Part shown: positions 45,162 through 52,625 of the stretch, in pieces
Numbering within the stretch: position 1 is the stretch's first letter
Layout of the letters: the number at the start of each line of letters is the position of its first letter
Source of the DNA: Bacteroidia bacterium
GTDB taxonomy: Bacteria > Bacteroidota > Bacteroidia > JADZBD01
Direction: 5' to 3'
Assembly: GCA_020852255.1 (NCBI GenBank)
Contig: JADZBD010000010.1
Location: 1 to 64,000, forward strand
Length of the DNA: 64,000 nucleotides
The notes under the pieces: generated by a model
Database searches by the model: none
What the model saw: only the letters and a program-made list of their open reading frames with translations
Told to the model about the DNA's origin: nothing
Made by a program: the position numbers and the translations under genes

Positions 45162-45889
45162 CAGGATTTTTCGGTTACAAATATAATTCTTGGAGAAGAT
45201 TCCTGACTGAATTCTTCAAGCGAATAATCACCGTATCTGGCATGAATTATAAATCCGGCCTCCTTCAGGAGTTGTTCCAGCGCCACCGGACTATGATCGG
45301 TTATAGATTCGCAGAAATGGAAAATGTGAGTGCCATGCGCAACCTGAATCTGTTTTATGATCTTCCCGTGCTCGTGCCGGCGGCGGATCGTGAAACGGAT
45401 CCCCTCGCGCTCTGTTGTTTCCTCCGGTACAAGATGATGAAGCGTAACAGCAGTATTCAGAAAGTCCAGTACCAGAAGTCCTTTCGGCTTCAGGGAATGA
45501 TAAAAATTCTGCAGAATCTTCCGGTCGTCACGCACGGTACCATATCCGAAGCTCGAGAAGATATTTAGCACCATATCGTAATAGTTCGTGCGGAAAATAC
45601 ACCGCATATCCTGAACAAGGTATTCCTCTGCGCCCGACGAGCGTTCCCGCGCAGAAAGTATGGCTTCTTCGGAAAGGTCAATGCCGGTAACACTGAAGCC
45701 AAGTCCGGCCAGCATTCTCCCGTGGCGCCCGTTTCCGCAGGGAGCGTCCAGGATGCGCGATCCCGGACTGACCGGATGAGCATGAAGGAGCGCGGTGATG
45801 AACCTGGCTGCTTCTTCATCGTTTCGGTGACGGTACAGGATGGGATAGAATTCACTGTTAAACCAGCTCTTATACCATTCATGTTCCAT
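45161..45889 (-). CDS. Class I SAM-dependent methyltransferase
   Basis: The start is ATG 45889, giving 242 residues (MEHEWYKSWFNSEFYPILY); a TTG at 45922 is less likely. Motif I ILDAPCGNGRHG, strand-2 VTGIDLS and the motif IV region YDMVLNIFSSFGYG are clear. The opening EWYKSWFNS with YPILY is typical of a conserved small-molecule methyltransferase family in Bacteroidota. The substrate is unknown. It is coupled to the ZIP transporter. Confidence 0.85.
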   Translation of the reverse strand: MEHEWYKSWFNSEFYPILYRHRNDEEAARFITALLHAHPVSPGSRILDAPCGNGRHGRMLAGLGFSVTGIDLSEEAILSARERSSGAEEYLVQDMRCIFRTNYYDMVLNIFSSFGYGTVRDDRKILQNFYHSLKPKGLLVLDFLNTAVTLHHLVPEETTEREGIRFTIRRRHEHGKIIKQIQVAHGTHIFHFCESITDHSPVALEQLLKEAGFIIHARYGDYSLEEFSQESSPRIIFVTEKS

Positions 45890-45942
45890 CCGGATCAAAG
45901 GTAAGAACCGGAGCGGTAACAATGAAGAGCGATTTCTTTTAT

Positions 45943-45950
45943 TATCTTTA
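45943..45950 (+). promoter_or_regulatory. Likely -7 box TATCTTTA for the propeller-phosphatase gene
   Basis: It matches 7 of 8 bases of TAnnTTTG and lies 5 bases before ATG 45956, so the transcript would be nearly leaderless. Confidence 0.45.
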
Positions 45951-45955
45951 CCCCA

Positions 45956-48900
45956 ATGAGGACGACTCGTCTTCCCTTCGCGTTCCGCTTATTTTTTCTT
46001 CTCATCTGTGCAGGGTGTGTGCAGGCGCAGGATCTGAAATTTTATCATCTTACAACCAAGCAGGGATTATCCCAAACCGTCATCAATTGCATGATCAAGG
46101 ATTCCAGAGGGTTCATGTGGTTTGGAACCCAGGATGGTCTGAACCGGTATGACGGATACACCTTTACGGTGTTCCGGAACGACCCTGAGGATACCAACTC
46201 CATTTCCGACAACTATATCAATTGCCTGCTGGAGGATCAAGAAGGCAGAATATGGATCGGTACCAATGTGGGAGGCTTGAATGTGTATGATCCCGTTCTG
46301 AACAGGTTTGTCCGTTACCGGCACGAGGAGAATAACGACCAGTCGCTCAGCGACAATAAAGTCTTTTGCATTATGGCCGCTCCCGGCGGCGGATTTGTGG
46401 TGGGTACGGATAATGGCCTTAATTTTTTTGACGGCGAGAGCAATCGTTTCAGACGTTACCTGGCGGAGGACACGCCAAAGGCGCTGATTGATGCCAGTAT
46501 CCGTTGTCTGGCCACCGACGAAAAAGATAACATCTGGGTTGGTACATTCAGGGGAGGGTTGCATCGCTTCCGGGCGCAGGAAGGGGTATTTGATTATTTC
46601 AGTCCGGTGGAACAGCAAATTCCCGGAGCTGTTGACAAGAGTGAGAAAATCCGGACGATTTACTGTGACAAGGATGGCTTATTCTGGATCGGAACCTATA
46701 ACGGCGGAACCTTTCTCTTTGATCCGCTGAAGGAGAAATACCTGAAATGTTTTCTTGCAGACAGCGGGCCGGAAGGGATAACCCATAACTGGGTGCTATC
46801 CTTTGCGGAAGATAAGAGGGGAATGATCTGGGTGGCAACCAACGACAGTGGTTTGTGTTTTTATAATAAGAGCACCGGCAAATTCACACGGCAGTACTCG
46901 GATGAATTCGACCCACTGGGGTTGTCCAGTAATTCCCTTTCAAGCTTATTGTGCGACGAAACCGGAAACATGTGGGTGGGCACTTCAACGAATGGGGTCA
47001 ATGTGTTTTTCAGGAACACTCTTAAGTTCAGCCATGTCCGAAGAAGAGTGGGTTCAGAAAATACTTTGCCGGACAAAATCATATACTGTGTTTACAAGGA
47101 CAAAAGCAATCAGGTTTGGTTTTGTGCCAAGGGAGCCGAGTTGAGTAAGCTGGATCTTCAAACGGGAAAGTTCACGCACTACAAGGACGTTTGCGAGGCA
47201 CAGAACAAAACGATTCTTACAATTTACGAATCTCCCAATGGGCTTTTCTACCTGGGTTCCTATGGCGGCGGAATTTCTATTTTCGATCCAGGGCAGGGCA
47301 GGGCAGTACCGATCAGAGACGATGAATTCAAGGGGGAGAAGCTTACAAATAAAACCATTCTTAATATCCGGGCAGATAAACTTGGACACCTCTGGATTTC
47401 TACCTTCGGCGGCGGCTTATTCCGGTTCGATCCGGTGAATTACGGACTGGAGGTGCTCAATGTTTCCAAAGGACTGGCGCATAACCGCGTACATTATTCC
47501 TACCAGGCATCGGACGGACTCATCTGGGTTGCCACACAAGGAGGCATTTCCGTTGTGGATCCCCTCACGTTTAAAGTGATCCGAAACTACAAGGCCGGAA
47601 ACAGCGACAGCTCCATCACTTCCAATACGGTCTACTCATTCTATCAGGATCGCCAGGGAAATATCTGGGTAGCTACGGGTATCGGGCTTAACCGCATTTC
47701 CGCGGGAGACGGGAAAATTCAAAAGTTTTACCAGAAAGACGGGATGGCGAATGATAATATTTACGGTATTCTGGAGGATAAGAAAGGAAACCTCTGGCTG
47801 AGCACCAATAAGGGAATCACCCGGTTCAATCCGGGCACGAAGAATATTAATGGTTCGGCCTTTAAAAATTATGAAGCAATTGACGGACTCGCAGAAGGTG
47901 AATATTTGCAAGGAAGCTTTTTCAAAGACGCCGTAACCGATGAGCTGTATTTCGGGGGGAACGATGGGTTTAACACGTTTCTGCCGGAAAAAATAGAGGA
48001 GAATGAGCATATACCCCCAGTATTCATTACATCATTTAAGCGTTTCGGTAAAGAAGTACAGCTGGATACAAATATTCTGTACAAAAGGTTTATAGAACTT
48101 TCTTACCGGGATAATTTCTTTTCCTTCGAATTTGTTTCACTCGACTATACTCTTCCCGGGAAGAATCTTTATTCCTACAAAATGGAAGGAGTGGATGAGG
48201 ACTGGAGCGCTCCAAGCACCATCCGCTACGCGTCTTATACCAACCTGGAGGGGGGCGACTATGTTTTCAGAGTGCGTGCTTCCAACAATGATGGTGTTTG
48301 GAATGAAGCTGGTGCAGTAATTCATATCCGGGTAATACCGCCGGTGTATAAAACAAAAACATTCTACGCGATTTGCGTAATACTGTTGCTGATTGGAATA
48401 TGGAGCTTCACCAAGTGGCGAACAAGAGCCATTGAGAAGGAGAAAAAACTGTTGGAAGATAAAGTGGCAGAACGCACCGCAGAGCTGGCGCAAAAAAACC
48501 TGGATATTATGTCCAGCATTCAGTATGCCAAGCGGATTCAGGAGGCCATCCTTCCGGAAATGAAAGAGATACGGAAACATCTGCCGGATTCGTTCGTTCT
48601 ATTCAAACCCAAGGATATTGTCAGCGGGGATTTTTATTGGTTCGGAACTAAGGGCGGAAAAAAGATCATCGCCGCAGTGGACTGTACAGGACACGGGGTA
48701 CCGGGGGCATTCATGTCTATGATCGGAAATAACCTCCTCTCACAGATCGTTATGGAAAAAGGAATTACCGATCCTGGTCTGATCCTTAATGAGCTCAATG
48801 CCGGTGTCAGGGCCGCCTTGCGCCAGGGTATTCATGAGGTGGATACAAAAGACGGGATGGATGTGGCTCTTTGTGTGATAAACCCGGAAACACGCGAAGT

Positions 48901-49258
48901 GCAGTTTTCCGGTGCTTTCCGGCCTTTGGTAATTGTGCATGAAGGCAAACTGGAAAAGGTAGACGGCACCAAATTCCCGATCGGTGGTTCCCAAATGGAC
49001 AATGAAAGAGTGTTCACTACCAGCGCCCGAACCATGGAAAAAGGTGATACTCTATATATGTTCTCAGACGGGTATGCCGACCAGTTTGGCGGAGAAAGAG
49101 GAAAGAAGTTTATGCTCAAAAAGCTGAATGAGTTGTTCCTCGCCATCCAGGAATTGGGAATGAACAGGCAGAAAGAGGAGCTGGATCAAACCATCGAAAC
49201 CTGGAGAGGTCATCATGAACAGGTGGATGACATCCTCATCATAGGGGTAAGGCTCTAA
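45956..49258 (+). CDS. Periplasmic two-component-type propeller sensor fused to a PP2C/SpoIIE phosphatase (SiaA-like output)
   Basis: This is a 1,100-residue membrane protein. The signal segment (about 1-25) is followed by about 14 Reg_prop blades (GFMWFGTQDGLNRYDGYTF, RIWIGTNVGGLNVYDP, NIWVATGIGLNRIS) forming two propellers (about 28-700), and a Y_Y_Y domain (about 715-798; YSYKMEGVDEDWS). A single transmembrane helix (about 803-820), a coiled-coil signalling helix, and a PP2C/SpoIIE Ser/Thr phosphatase (about 860-1100) follow. Metal-binding motifs are SGDFYWFG, DCTGHGVPGAFMS, SDGYADQFGG and DDILIIGV. Such propellers usually end in a histidine kinase, so here input would control dephosphorylation of a protein. 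SiaB- and SiaC-like genes nearby suggest it acts like SiaA on SiaC. Confidence 0.92.
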   Translation: MRTTRLPFAFRLFFLLICAGCVQAQDLKFYHLTTKQGLSQTVINCMIKDSRGFMWFGTQDGLNRYDGYTFTVFRNDPEDTNSISDNYINCLLEDQEGRIWIGTNVGGLNVYDPVLNRFVRYRHEENNDQSLSDNKVFCIMAAPGGGFVVGTDNGLNFFDGESNRFRRYLAEDTPKALIDASIRCLATDEKDNIWVGTFRGGLHRFRAQEGVFDYFSPVEQQIPGAVDKSEKIRTIYCDKDGLFWIGTYNGGTFLFDPLKEKYLKCFLADSGPEGITHNWVLSFAEDKRGMIWVATNDSGLCFYNKSTGKFTRQYSDEFDPLGLSSNSLSSLLCDETGNMWVGTSTNGVNVFFRNTLKFSHVRRRVGSENTLPDKIIYCVYKDKSNQVWFCAKGAELSKLDLQTGKFTHYKDVCEAQNKTILTIYESPNGLFYLGSYGGGISIFDPGQGRAVPIRDDEFKGEKLTNKTILNIRADKLGHLWISTFGGGLFRFDPVNYGLEVLNVSKGLAHNRVHYSYQASDGLIWVATQGGISVVDPLTFKVIRNYKAGNSDSSITSNTVYSFYQDRQGNIWVATGIGLNRISAGDGKIQKFYQKDGMANDNIYGILEDKKGNLWLSTNKGITRFNPGTKNINGSAFKNYEAIDGLAEGEYLQGSFFKDAVTDELYFGGNDGFNTFLPEKIEENEHIPPVFITSFKRFGKEVQLDTNILYKRFIELSYRDNFFSFEFVSLDYTLPGKNLYSYKMEGVDEDWSAPSTIRYASYTNLEGGDYVFRVRASNNDGVWNEAGAVIHIRVIPPVYKTKTFYAICVILLLIGIWSFTKWRTRAIEKEKKLLEDKVAERTAELAQKNLDIMSSIQYAKRIQEAILPEMKEIRKHLPDSFVLFKPKDIVSGDFYWFGTKGGKKIIAAVDCTGHGVPGAFMSMIGNNLLSQIVMEKGITDPGLILNELNAGVRAALRQGIHEVDTKDGMDVALCVINPETREVQFSGAFRPLVIVHEGKLEKVDGTKFPIGGSQMDNERVFTTSARTMEKGDTLYMFSDGYADQFGGERGKKFMLKKLNELFLAIQELGMNRQKEELDQTIETWRGHHEQVDDILIIGVRL

Positions 49259-49281
49259 TAATCATATATTTATATATTTAT

Positions 49282-49289
49282 TATCTTTG
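49282..49289 (+). promoter_or_regulatory. -7 box TATCTTTG for the 49340 lipoprotein gene
   Basis: It is an exact TAnnTTTG match about 50 bases upstream of the ATG. The lipoprotein is therefore probably not just read through from the phosphatase gene. Confidence 0.55.
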
Positions 49290-49339
49290 GGGGTAAACCC
49301 TCAGTTTTATATCTCGTCTTATACATTAAATCCCAACCT

Positions 49340-50155
49340 ATGAATAAGTTCATTGTTCAGTTTTCCTTTTTTGGCCTGATAGCGGGGCTGTTTCTTTTAG
49401 GCTCCTGTAAGCGGGAGGAGCTGGATACAGAAACTGTATCTACAACAGATAACGCACTTTGTGAGTCAGAATTTCTCCGGATTTTTCCGGAGGCCAATGG
49501 CATAGCCATCGGTGAGGAAGGCGTGCAGCGCGTGGTTCCCGGTTTTAGCGTGTTTTCCGTTTGTCCGAACGACAGTGTGAATCCTGCCGATACACTTGAC
49601 GGATTTCCGGTAACCCTGTTTCTGGATTTCGGTACCGGATGTGTTGGCAACGATGGAAAAACCCGGAAGGGAATGATCCGGTGCATCTTCATGAATCCCT
49701 ATGACGGGGCCGACGACACCGTAAATATTTCACTGGATAATTATTATGTGAACGATATTCATTACGAAGGAACTGTACAGGTAATACGCAGTACCAACAG
49801 CTTTACTCAAACGGTGAGCAACGGCCGTTGCACCAAATCCGGATGGGAGATCCTTTGGAGCTCCACGCGTACTTGCACCTGGGTGAGCGGCCAGAACACA
49901 CCTTCTGACCCCAATGATGATATTTTCGAGTTCACCGGTAACGCTTCAGGTACCAACCGCGAAGGAAAAACCTTCGATGTCACAATTACCAGTCCGCTCG
50001 TTCGCGGGAAGCATTGCGCCTACATTACCAAGGGTACTCTGGATATTACCCCGGAAGGAAAGAAAACCCGGACAGTTGATTTTGGCAATGGTGCCTGCGA
50101 TAATAAGGCCACGTTAACAATTAACGGGAACACGTTTCAGTTCAATCTTCAATAG
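49340..50155 (+). CDS. Lipoprotein of unknown function
   Basis: This 271-residue protein has a lipobox ending LLGSC (Cys23) followed by KREE. The mature part contains six or more cysteines and beta-rich stretches (FPVTLFLDFGTGCVGNDGK, ISLDNYYVNDIHYEG, DVTITSPLVRGKHC). I recognise no family, though similar lipoproteins are common in Bacteroidota. It lies between the phosphatase and siaB-like genes but has its own promoter and a strong terminator, so membership of the Sia-like system is unproven. Confidence 0.75.
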   Translation: MNKFIVQFSFFGLIAGLFLLGSCKREELDTETVSTTDNALCESEFLRIFPEANGIAIGEEGVQRVVPGFSVFSVCPNDSVNPADTLDGFPVTLFLDFGTGCVGNDGKTRKGMIRCIFMNPYDGADDTVNISLDNYYVNDIHYEGTVQVIRSTNSFTQTVSNGRCTKSGWEILWSSTRTCTWVSGQNTPSDPNDDIFEFTGNASGTNREGKTFDVTITSPLVRGKHCAYITKGTLDITPEGKKTRTVDFGNGACDNKATLTINGNTFQFNLQ

Positions 50156-50174
50156 ATCGTTTCAGCAAGCCTTG

Positions 50175-50201
50175 AAAGCCCCTGTTTTTAGGGGCTTTTT
50201 T
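50175..50201 (+). terminator. Rho-independent terminator after the lipoprotein
   Basis: A 9-bp stem (AAAGCCCCT / AGGGGCTTT), a 6-base loop and a T run. It separates the siaB-like/siaC-like pair from upstream genes. Confidence 0.9.
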
Positions 50202-50317
50202 GTTGATAGCCAGTCCATTAAAAAGTTTTGTATATCTGCGGAAATTCATGTAGGTTTGACAGGTTTTTCAGAAAAGGCCCTGCATCTTATTGCTTCGGCC
50301 TGAGGTAATTATCTGAT

Positions 50318-50866
50318 ATGTTGGACATCTTTGACTTTTATGATAAAATGGAGCGTAATAATATTATGCTCTCATTCAAAGGTGACATAACCTCTGAGTT
50401 GCTGACGTCCATCCTCCAGATTATGGAGTCGAAGCTGGATAACATGCAGGAAGAACCTAAGGTGAAAAGAAAGGTGTATAACGTTTTAGTAGAGTGCCTG
50501 CAGAATCTGTATCACCACATGGATGAAGTAGACAATTCGGATGTGACTTCCGACAGCGGGCGCTCCGCGATCTTTATGATTGGCCGGGTAGACAACCAGT
50601 ATAATATCATTACCGGAAATTATATCAAGGTGGATAATGTAGAGTTACTGAGGGGAAGAATTGATAAAATCAATTCCCTGAGTAAGGATGAATTAAAAGA
50701 ATATTACAAGGAAGTCCTGAACAACGGGGAGATGTCGCAGAAGGGAGGAGGGGGACTTGGCTTTATTGATATTGCCCGGAAATCAGGGGAGAAGCTGGCG
50801 TACAATTTCCTGAATGTAGATCAGAAGTATTCATTTTTTAGTTTAAACATCAAAATAGCACAATAA
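50318..50866 (+). CDS. SiaB family protein kinase (DUF6272)
   Basis: This 182-residue cytoplasmic protein has the GHKL ATP-binding layout: N-box VLVECLQNLYHHMD (about 54-67) and glycine-rich G-box QKGGGGLGFIDIARKSG (about 140-156). This matches SiaB/DUF6272. In Pseudomonas aeruginosa SiaB phosphorylates SiaC on a threonine and the PP2C phosphatase SiaA removes it. The SiaC-like gene follows after 10 bases. Upstream is a terminator, so the pair is probably transcribed separately. Confidence 0.9.
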   Translation: MLDIFDFYDKMERNNIMLSFKGDITSELLTSILQIMESKLDNMQEEPKVKRKVYNVLVECLQNLYHHMDEVDNSDVTSDSGRSAIFMIGRVDNQYNIITGNYIKVDNVELLRGRIDKINSLSKDELKEYYKEVLNNGEMSQKGGGGLGFIDIARKSGEKLAYNFLNVDQKYSFFSLNIKIAQ

Positions 50867-50876
50867 AAGCAATCGT

Positions 50877-51257
50877 ATGGAAAAGTTGACCATTGAAGGA
50901 ACTCCGAAGACCCCGACTATCAGCTTCGACTTTGGAACAGGAACACTGGAGATTAAGGGAAGATCAATTCCCGAGAACTCTATTGAATTCTACAAGCCGC
51001 TGGTTGAAACACTGGAGAAGTATTCTTCTAAACCGCAGTCGGCTACGGCCGTGAACATTCAGCTGGAATATTTTAATACCAGCTCATCCAAGTGTATACT
51101 GGATGTGTTCAAGAAGCTGGAGGCAATTCACAAGGGAGGAAGCCAGATTACCATCAACTGGTACTATGAGCAGGACGATGAGGATATGCTCGAAGCGGGA
51201 GAAGATTATCAGGCCATTATCAATGTGCCTTTCAAGATGATCCAGGTAGAGGAATAA
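50877..51257 (+). CDS. SiaC family regulatory phosphoprotein (DUF1987)
   Basis: This 126-residue protein has an SiaC-type alpha/beta fold. The conserved phosphorylation region reads LEYFNTSSSKC, with threonine at position 68, the same number as the phosphorylated Thr68 of P. aeruginosa SiaC. In that species unphosphorylated SiaC binds and activates the diguanylate cyclase SiaD. No GGDEF gene exists in this window, and c-di-GMP is uncommon in Bacteroidota, so its target here is unknown. It is followed by a terminator. Confidence 0.92.
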   Translation: MEKLTIEGTPKTPTISFDFGTGTLEIKGRSIPENSIEFYKPLVETLEKYSSKPQSATAVNIQLEYFNTSSSKCILDVFKKLEAIHKGGSQITINWYYEQDDEDMLEAGEDYQAIINVPFKMIQVEE

Positions 51258-51286
51258 TCCCCTGCCTGTCTTGTTTTTCAAAATAA

Positions 51287-51321
51287 ACGCGAACGGCGGT
51301 TAGTCGTTCGCGTATTTTTTT
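51287..51321 (+). terminator. Rho-independent terminator of the siaBC-like pair
   Basis: A perfect 9-bp stem (ACGCGAACG / CGTTCGCGT), 9-base loop, then a T run. Confidence 0.85.
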
Positions 51322-51322
51322 A

Positions 51323-51362
51323 TCCGTGCCGGCACGTAGATGAATTTACCTGCCGGCACGGA
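51323..51362 (+). repeat. Inverted repeat, 12-bp perfect arms
   Basis: The arms TCCGTGCCGGCA (51323-51334) and TGCCGGCACGGA (51351-51362) extend inward by three further pairs around one mismatch. The inner core GTGCCGGCAC is itself palindromic. It sits between the siaBC-like terminator and the next gene. A related sequence (TCCGTGC CA GCACGGA) forms the terminator at 52488-52503. Confidence 0.8.
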
Positions 51363-51411
51363 CATTTCTGCTGGCTCACAACTCGAATCTTTGCTGAAAA
51401 CCACAAAGATC

Positions 51412-52470
51412 ATGAAAACCAGGACATTATTACTGCTCGTACTCAGCGCAGGACTTAGCATGCCTATACTCGCTCAGCGAGAAGGCGACGAAGAAAGAAA
51501 ACCCGGAAATACCAACACGAATTCCAACAACGGTCAGGAGGAATGGCCGGCGCCGGGGAATTACAGGGTAGAAACGCTTAAAAACAAGATGTATCCTTTC
51601 AATCTCTTCGTTTCGGCGGGGTTGATGTTTGATGCGGATCTGGCGAACTTTTCAAAGCCGGCGGGCGGTTCGCTGGCTTACGGTCGGGCACGCTATATTA
51701 TCGGACAGCGTTTTTCGGTTTCCGGTATGGGAATATTCGGCGTGGGCAATCTGTATAACTCAAAGAACTATTCCGTCTTCGAAGGCCGTGCAACCTATTT
51801 CTTTAAGAAAGGAACGGAGCCAAGAACTGAAACAAAGAAATTCGGCAGTGAGGGAGGGTATGAGTACTCAGGAAGTTATACGGTGGGCGTAGGAACCTAT
51901 ACGGGTATCACGGGTTCGGTGAGTATGGTCAATCGTACTTTTACGAATCCTCAGGATACCCTTTTCCGCAGCTGGGAGTTGCATTACCTGCCCACCGATT
52001 CGATATGGCAAGACACCAAGAATGTGGGAGCGCAGGTTACAATGATGCAGTTCAGTTTCGGTTTTGCATACAGTTCTTCCCAGCACTACAAGGGAAGGTA
52101 TAAGATCACATTCCCGTCAACCATAAAGAAGTCAGGGATCATACGTAAGAATAATGCCATAGACCTGTCTATGGAGATGTTGTATGCACCGGTAATCAGT
52201 GTGGGAAAAACCCCATTGGCCGTTGATACCCTCACCCAGGAGAATTCTCTTCAGCAATTTGAACTGAAGAACATCAATCTGAAGCACTTCGGATTCCGCT
52301 TCCAGGTGGAAGCACGCAGCGGCATTTTCGGCTTTCGCACCGAATTCGGATTCCGGCCCGGAGTGAAGCACCTCGCCAGCCAGAACGTTCCTAACCCCAA
52401 ATTCGGAGACAAACTGGGGTCCCGCATTTATCTACAGCTTGGTATCGGCCTGAGCTTTGGCGCACTGTAG
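51412..52470 (+). CDS. Exported protein of unknown function, probable outer-membrane beta barrel
   Basis: The start is ATG 51412, giving a signal peptide ending at MPILAQ; a reading from 51340 would run through the inverted repeat. The product is about 352 residues. The mature part has alternating aromatic beta strands (GGSLAYGRARYIIGQRFSV, NLKHFGFRFQVEARSG) and ends in a hydrophobic segment, fitting an outer-membrane barrel. I recognise no family. It is flanked by terminators, so it is monocistronic. Confidence 0.75.
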   Translation: MKTRTLLLLVLSAGLSMPILAQREGDEERKPGNTNTNSNNGQEEWPAPGNYRVETLKNKMYPFNLFVSAGLMFDADLANFSKPAGGSLAYGRARYIIGQRFSVSGMGIFGVGNLYNSKNYSVFEGRATYFFKKGTEPRTETKKFGSEGGYEYSGSYTVGVGTYTGITGSVSMVNRTFTNPQDTLFRSWELHYLPTDSIWQDTKNVGAQVTMMQFSFGFAYSSSQHYKGRYKITFPSTIKKSGIIRKNNAIDLSMEMLYAPVISVGKTPLAVDTLTQENSLQQFELKNINLKHFGFRFQVEARSGIFGFRTEFGFRPGVKHLASQNVPNPKFGDKLGSRIYLQLGIGLSFGAL

Positions 52471-52480
52471 TCCGTTTCAT

Positions 52481-52521
52481 CCTGCTCTCCGTGCCAGCAC
52501 GGAGGCAGGAATACCTTTTTT
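52481..52521 (+). terminator. Rho-independent terminator of the 51412 gene
   Basis: A 13-bp stem with one bulge (CCTGC and CTCCGTGC pair with GCACGGAG and GCAGG) around a 2-base loop, followed 6 bases later by a T run. The stem shares sequence with the inverted repeat at 51323. Confidence 0.7.
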
Positions 52522-52600
52522 CACGGATTTACCGGATCAGCGGGATGCATCACTTTTGAGGAAAATAACCACACATGATCATCATTGATTCAAATTACGG

Positions 52601-52623
52601 AGATATTGCAGGAAGCAATATCT
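52601..52623 (-). other. Hairpin just downstream of priA
   Basis: Perfect 9-bp arms (AGATATTGC / GCAATATCT) with a 5-base loop, immediately past the priA stop. It lacks a T run, so termination is uncertain. Confidence 0.45.
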
Positions 52624-52625
52624 GA

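Noticed and set aside
47289-47306. Three copies of AGGGC in the propeller-phosphatase gene, as a possible phase-variable tract
   Set aside because: Only three copies of a 5-base unit, too few to argue for slippage control.
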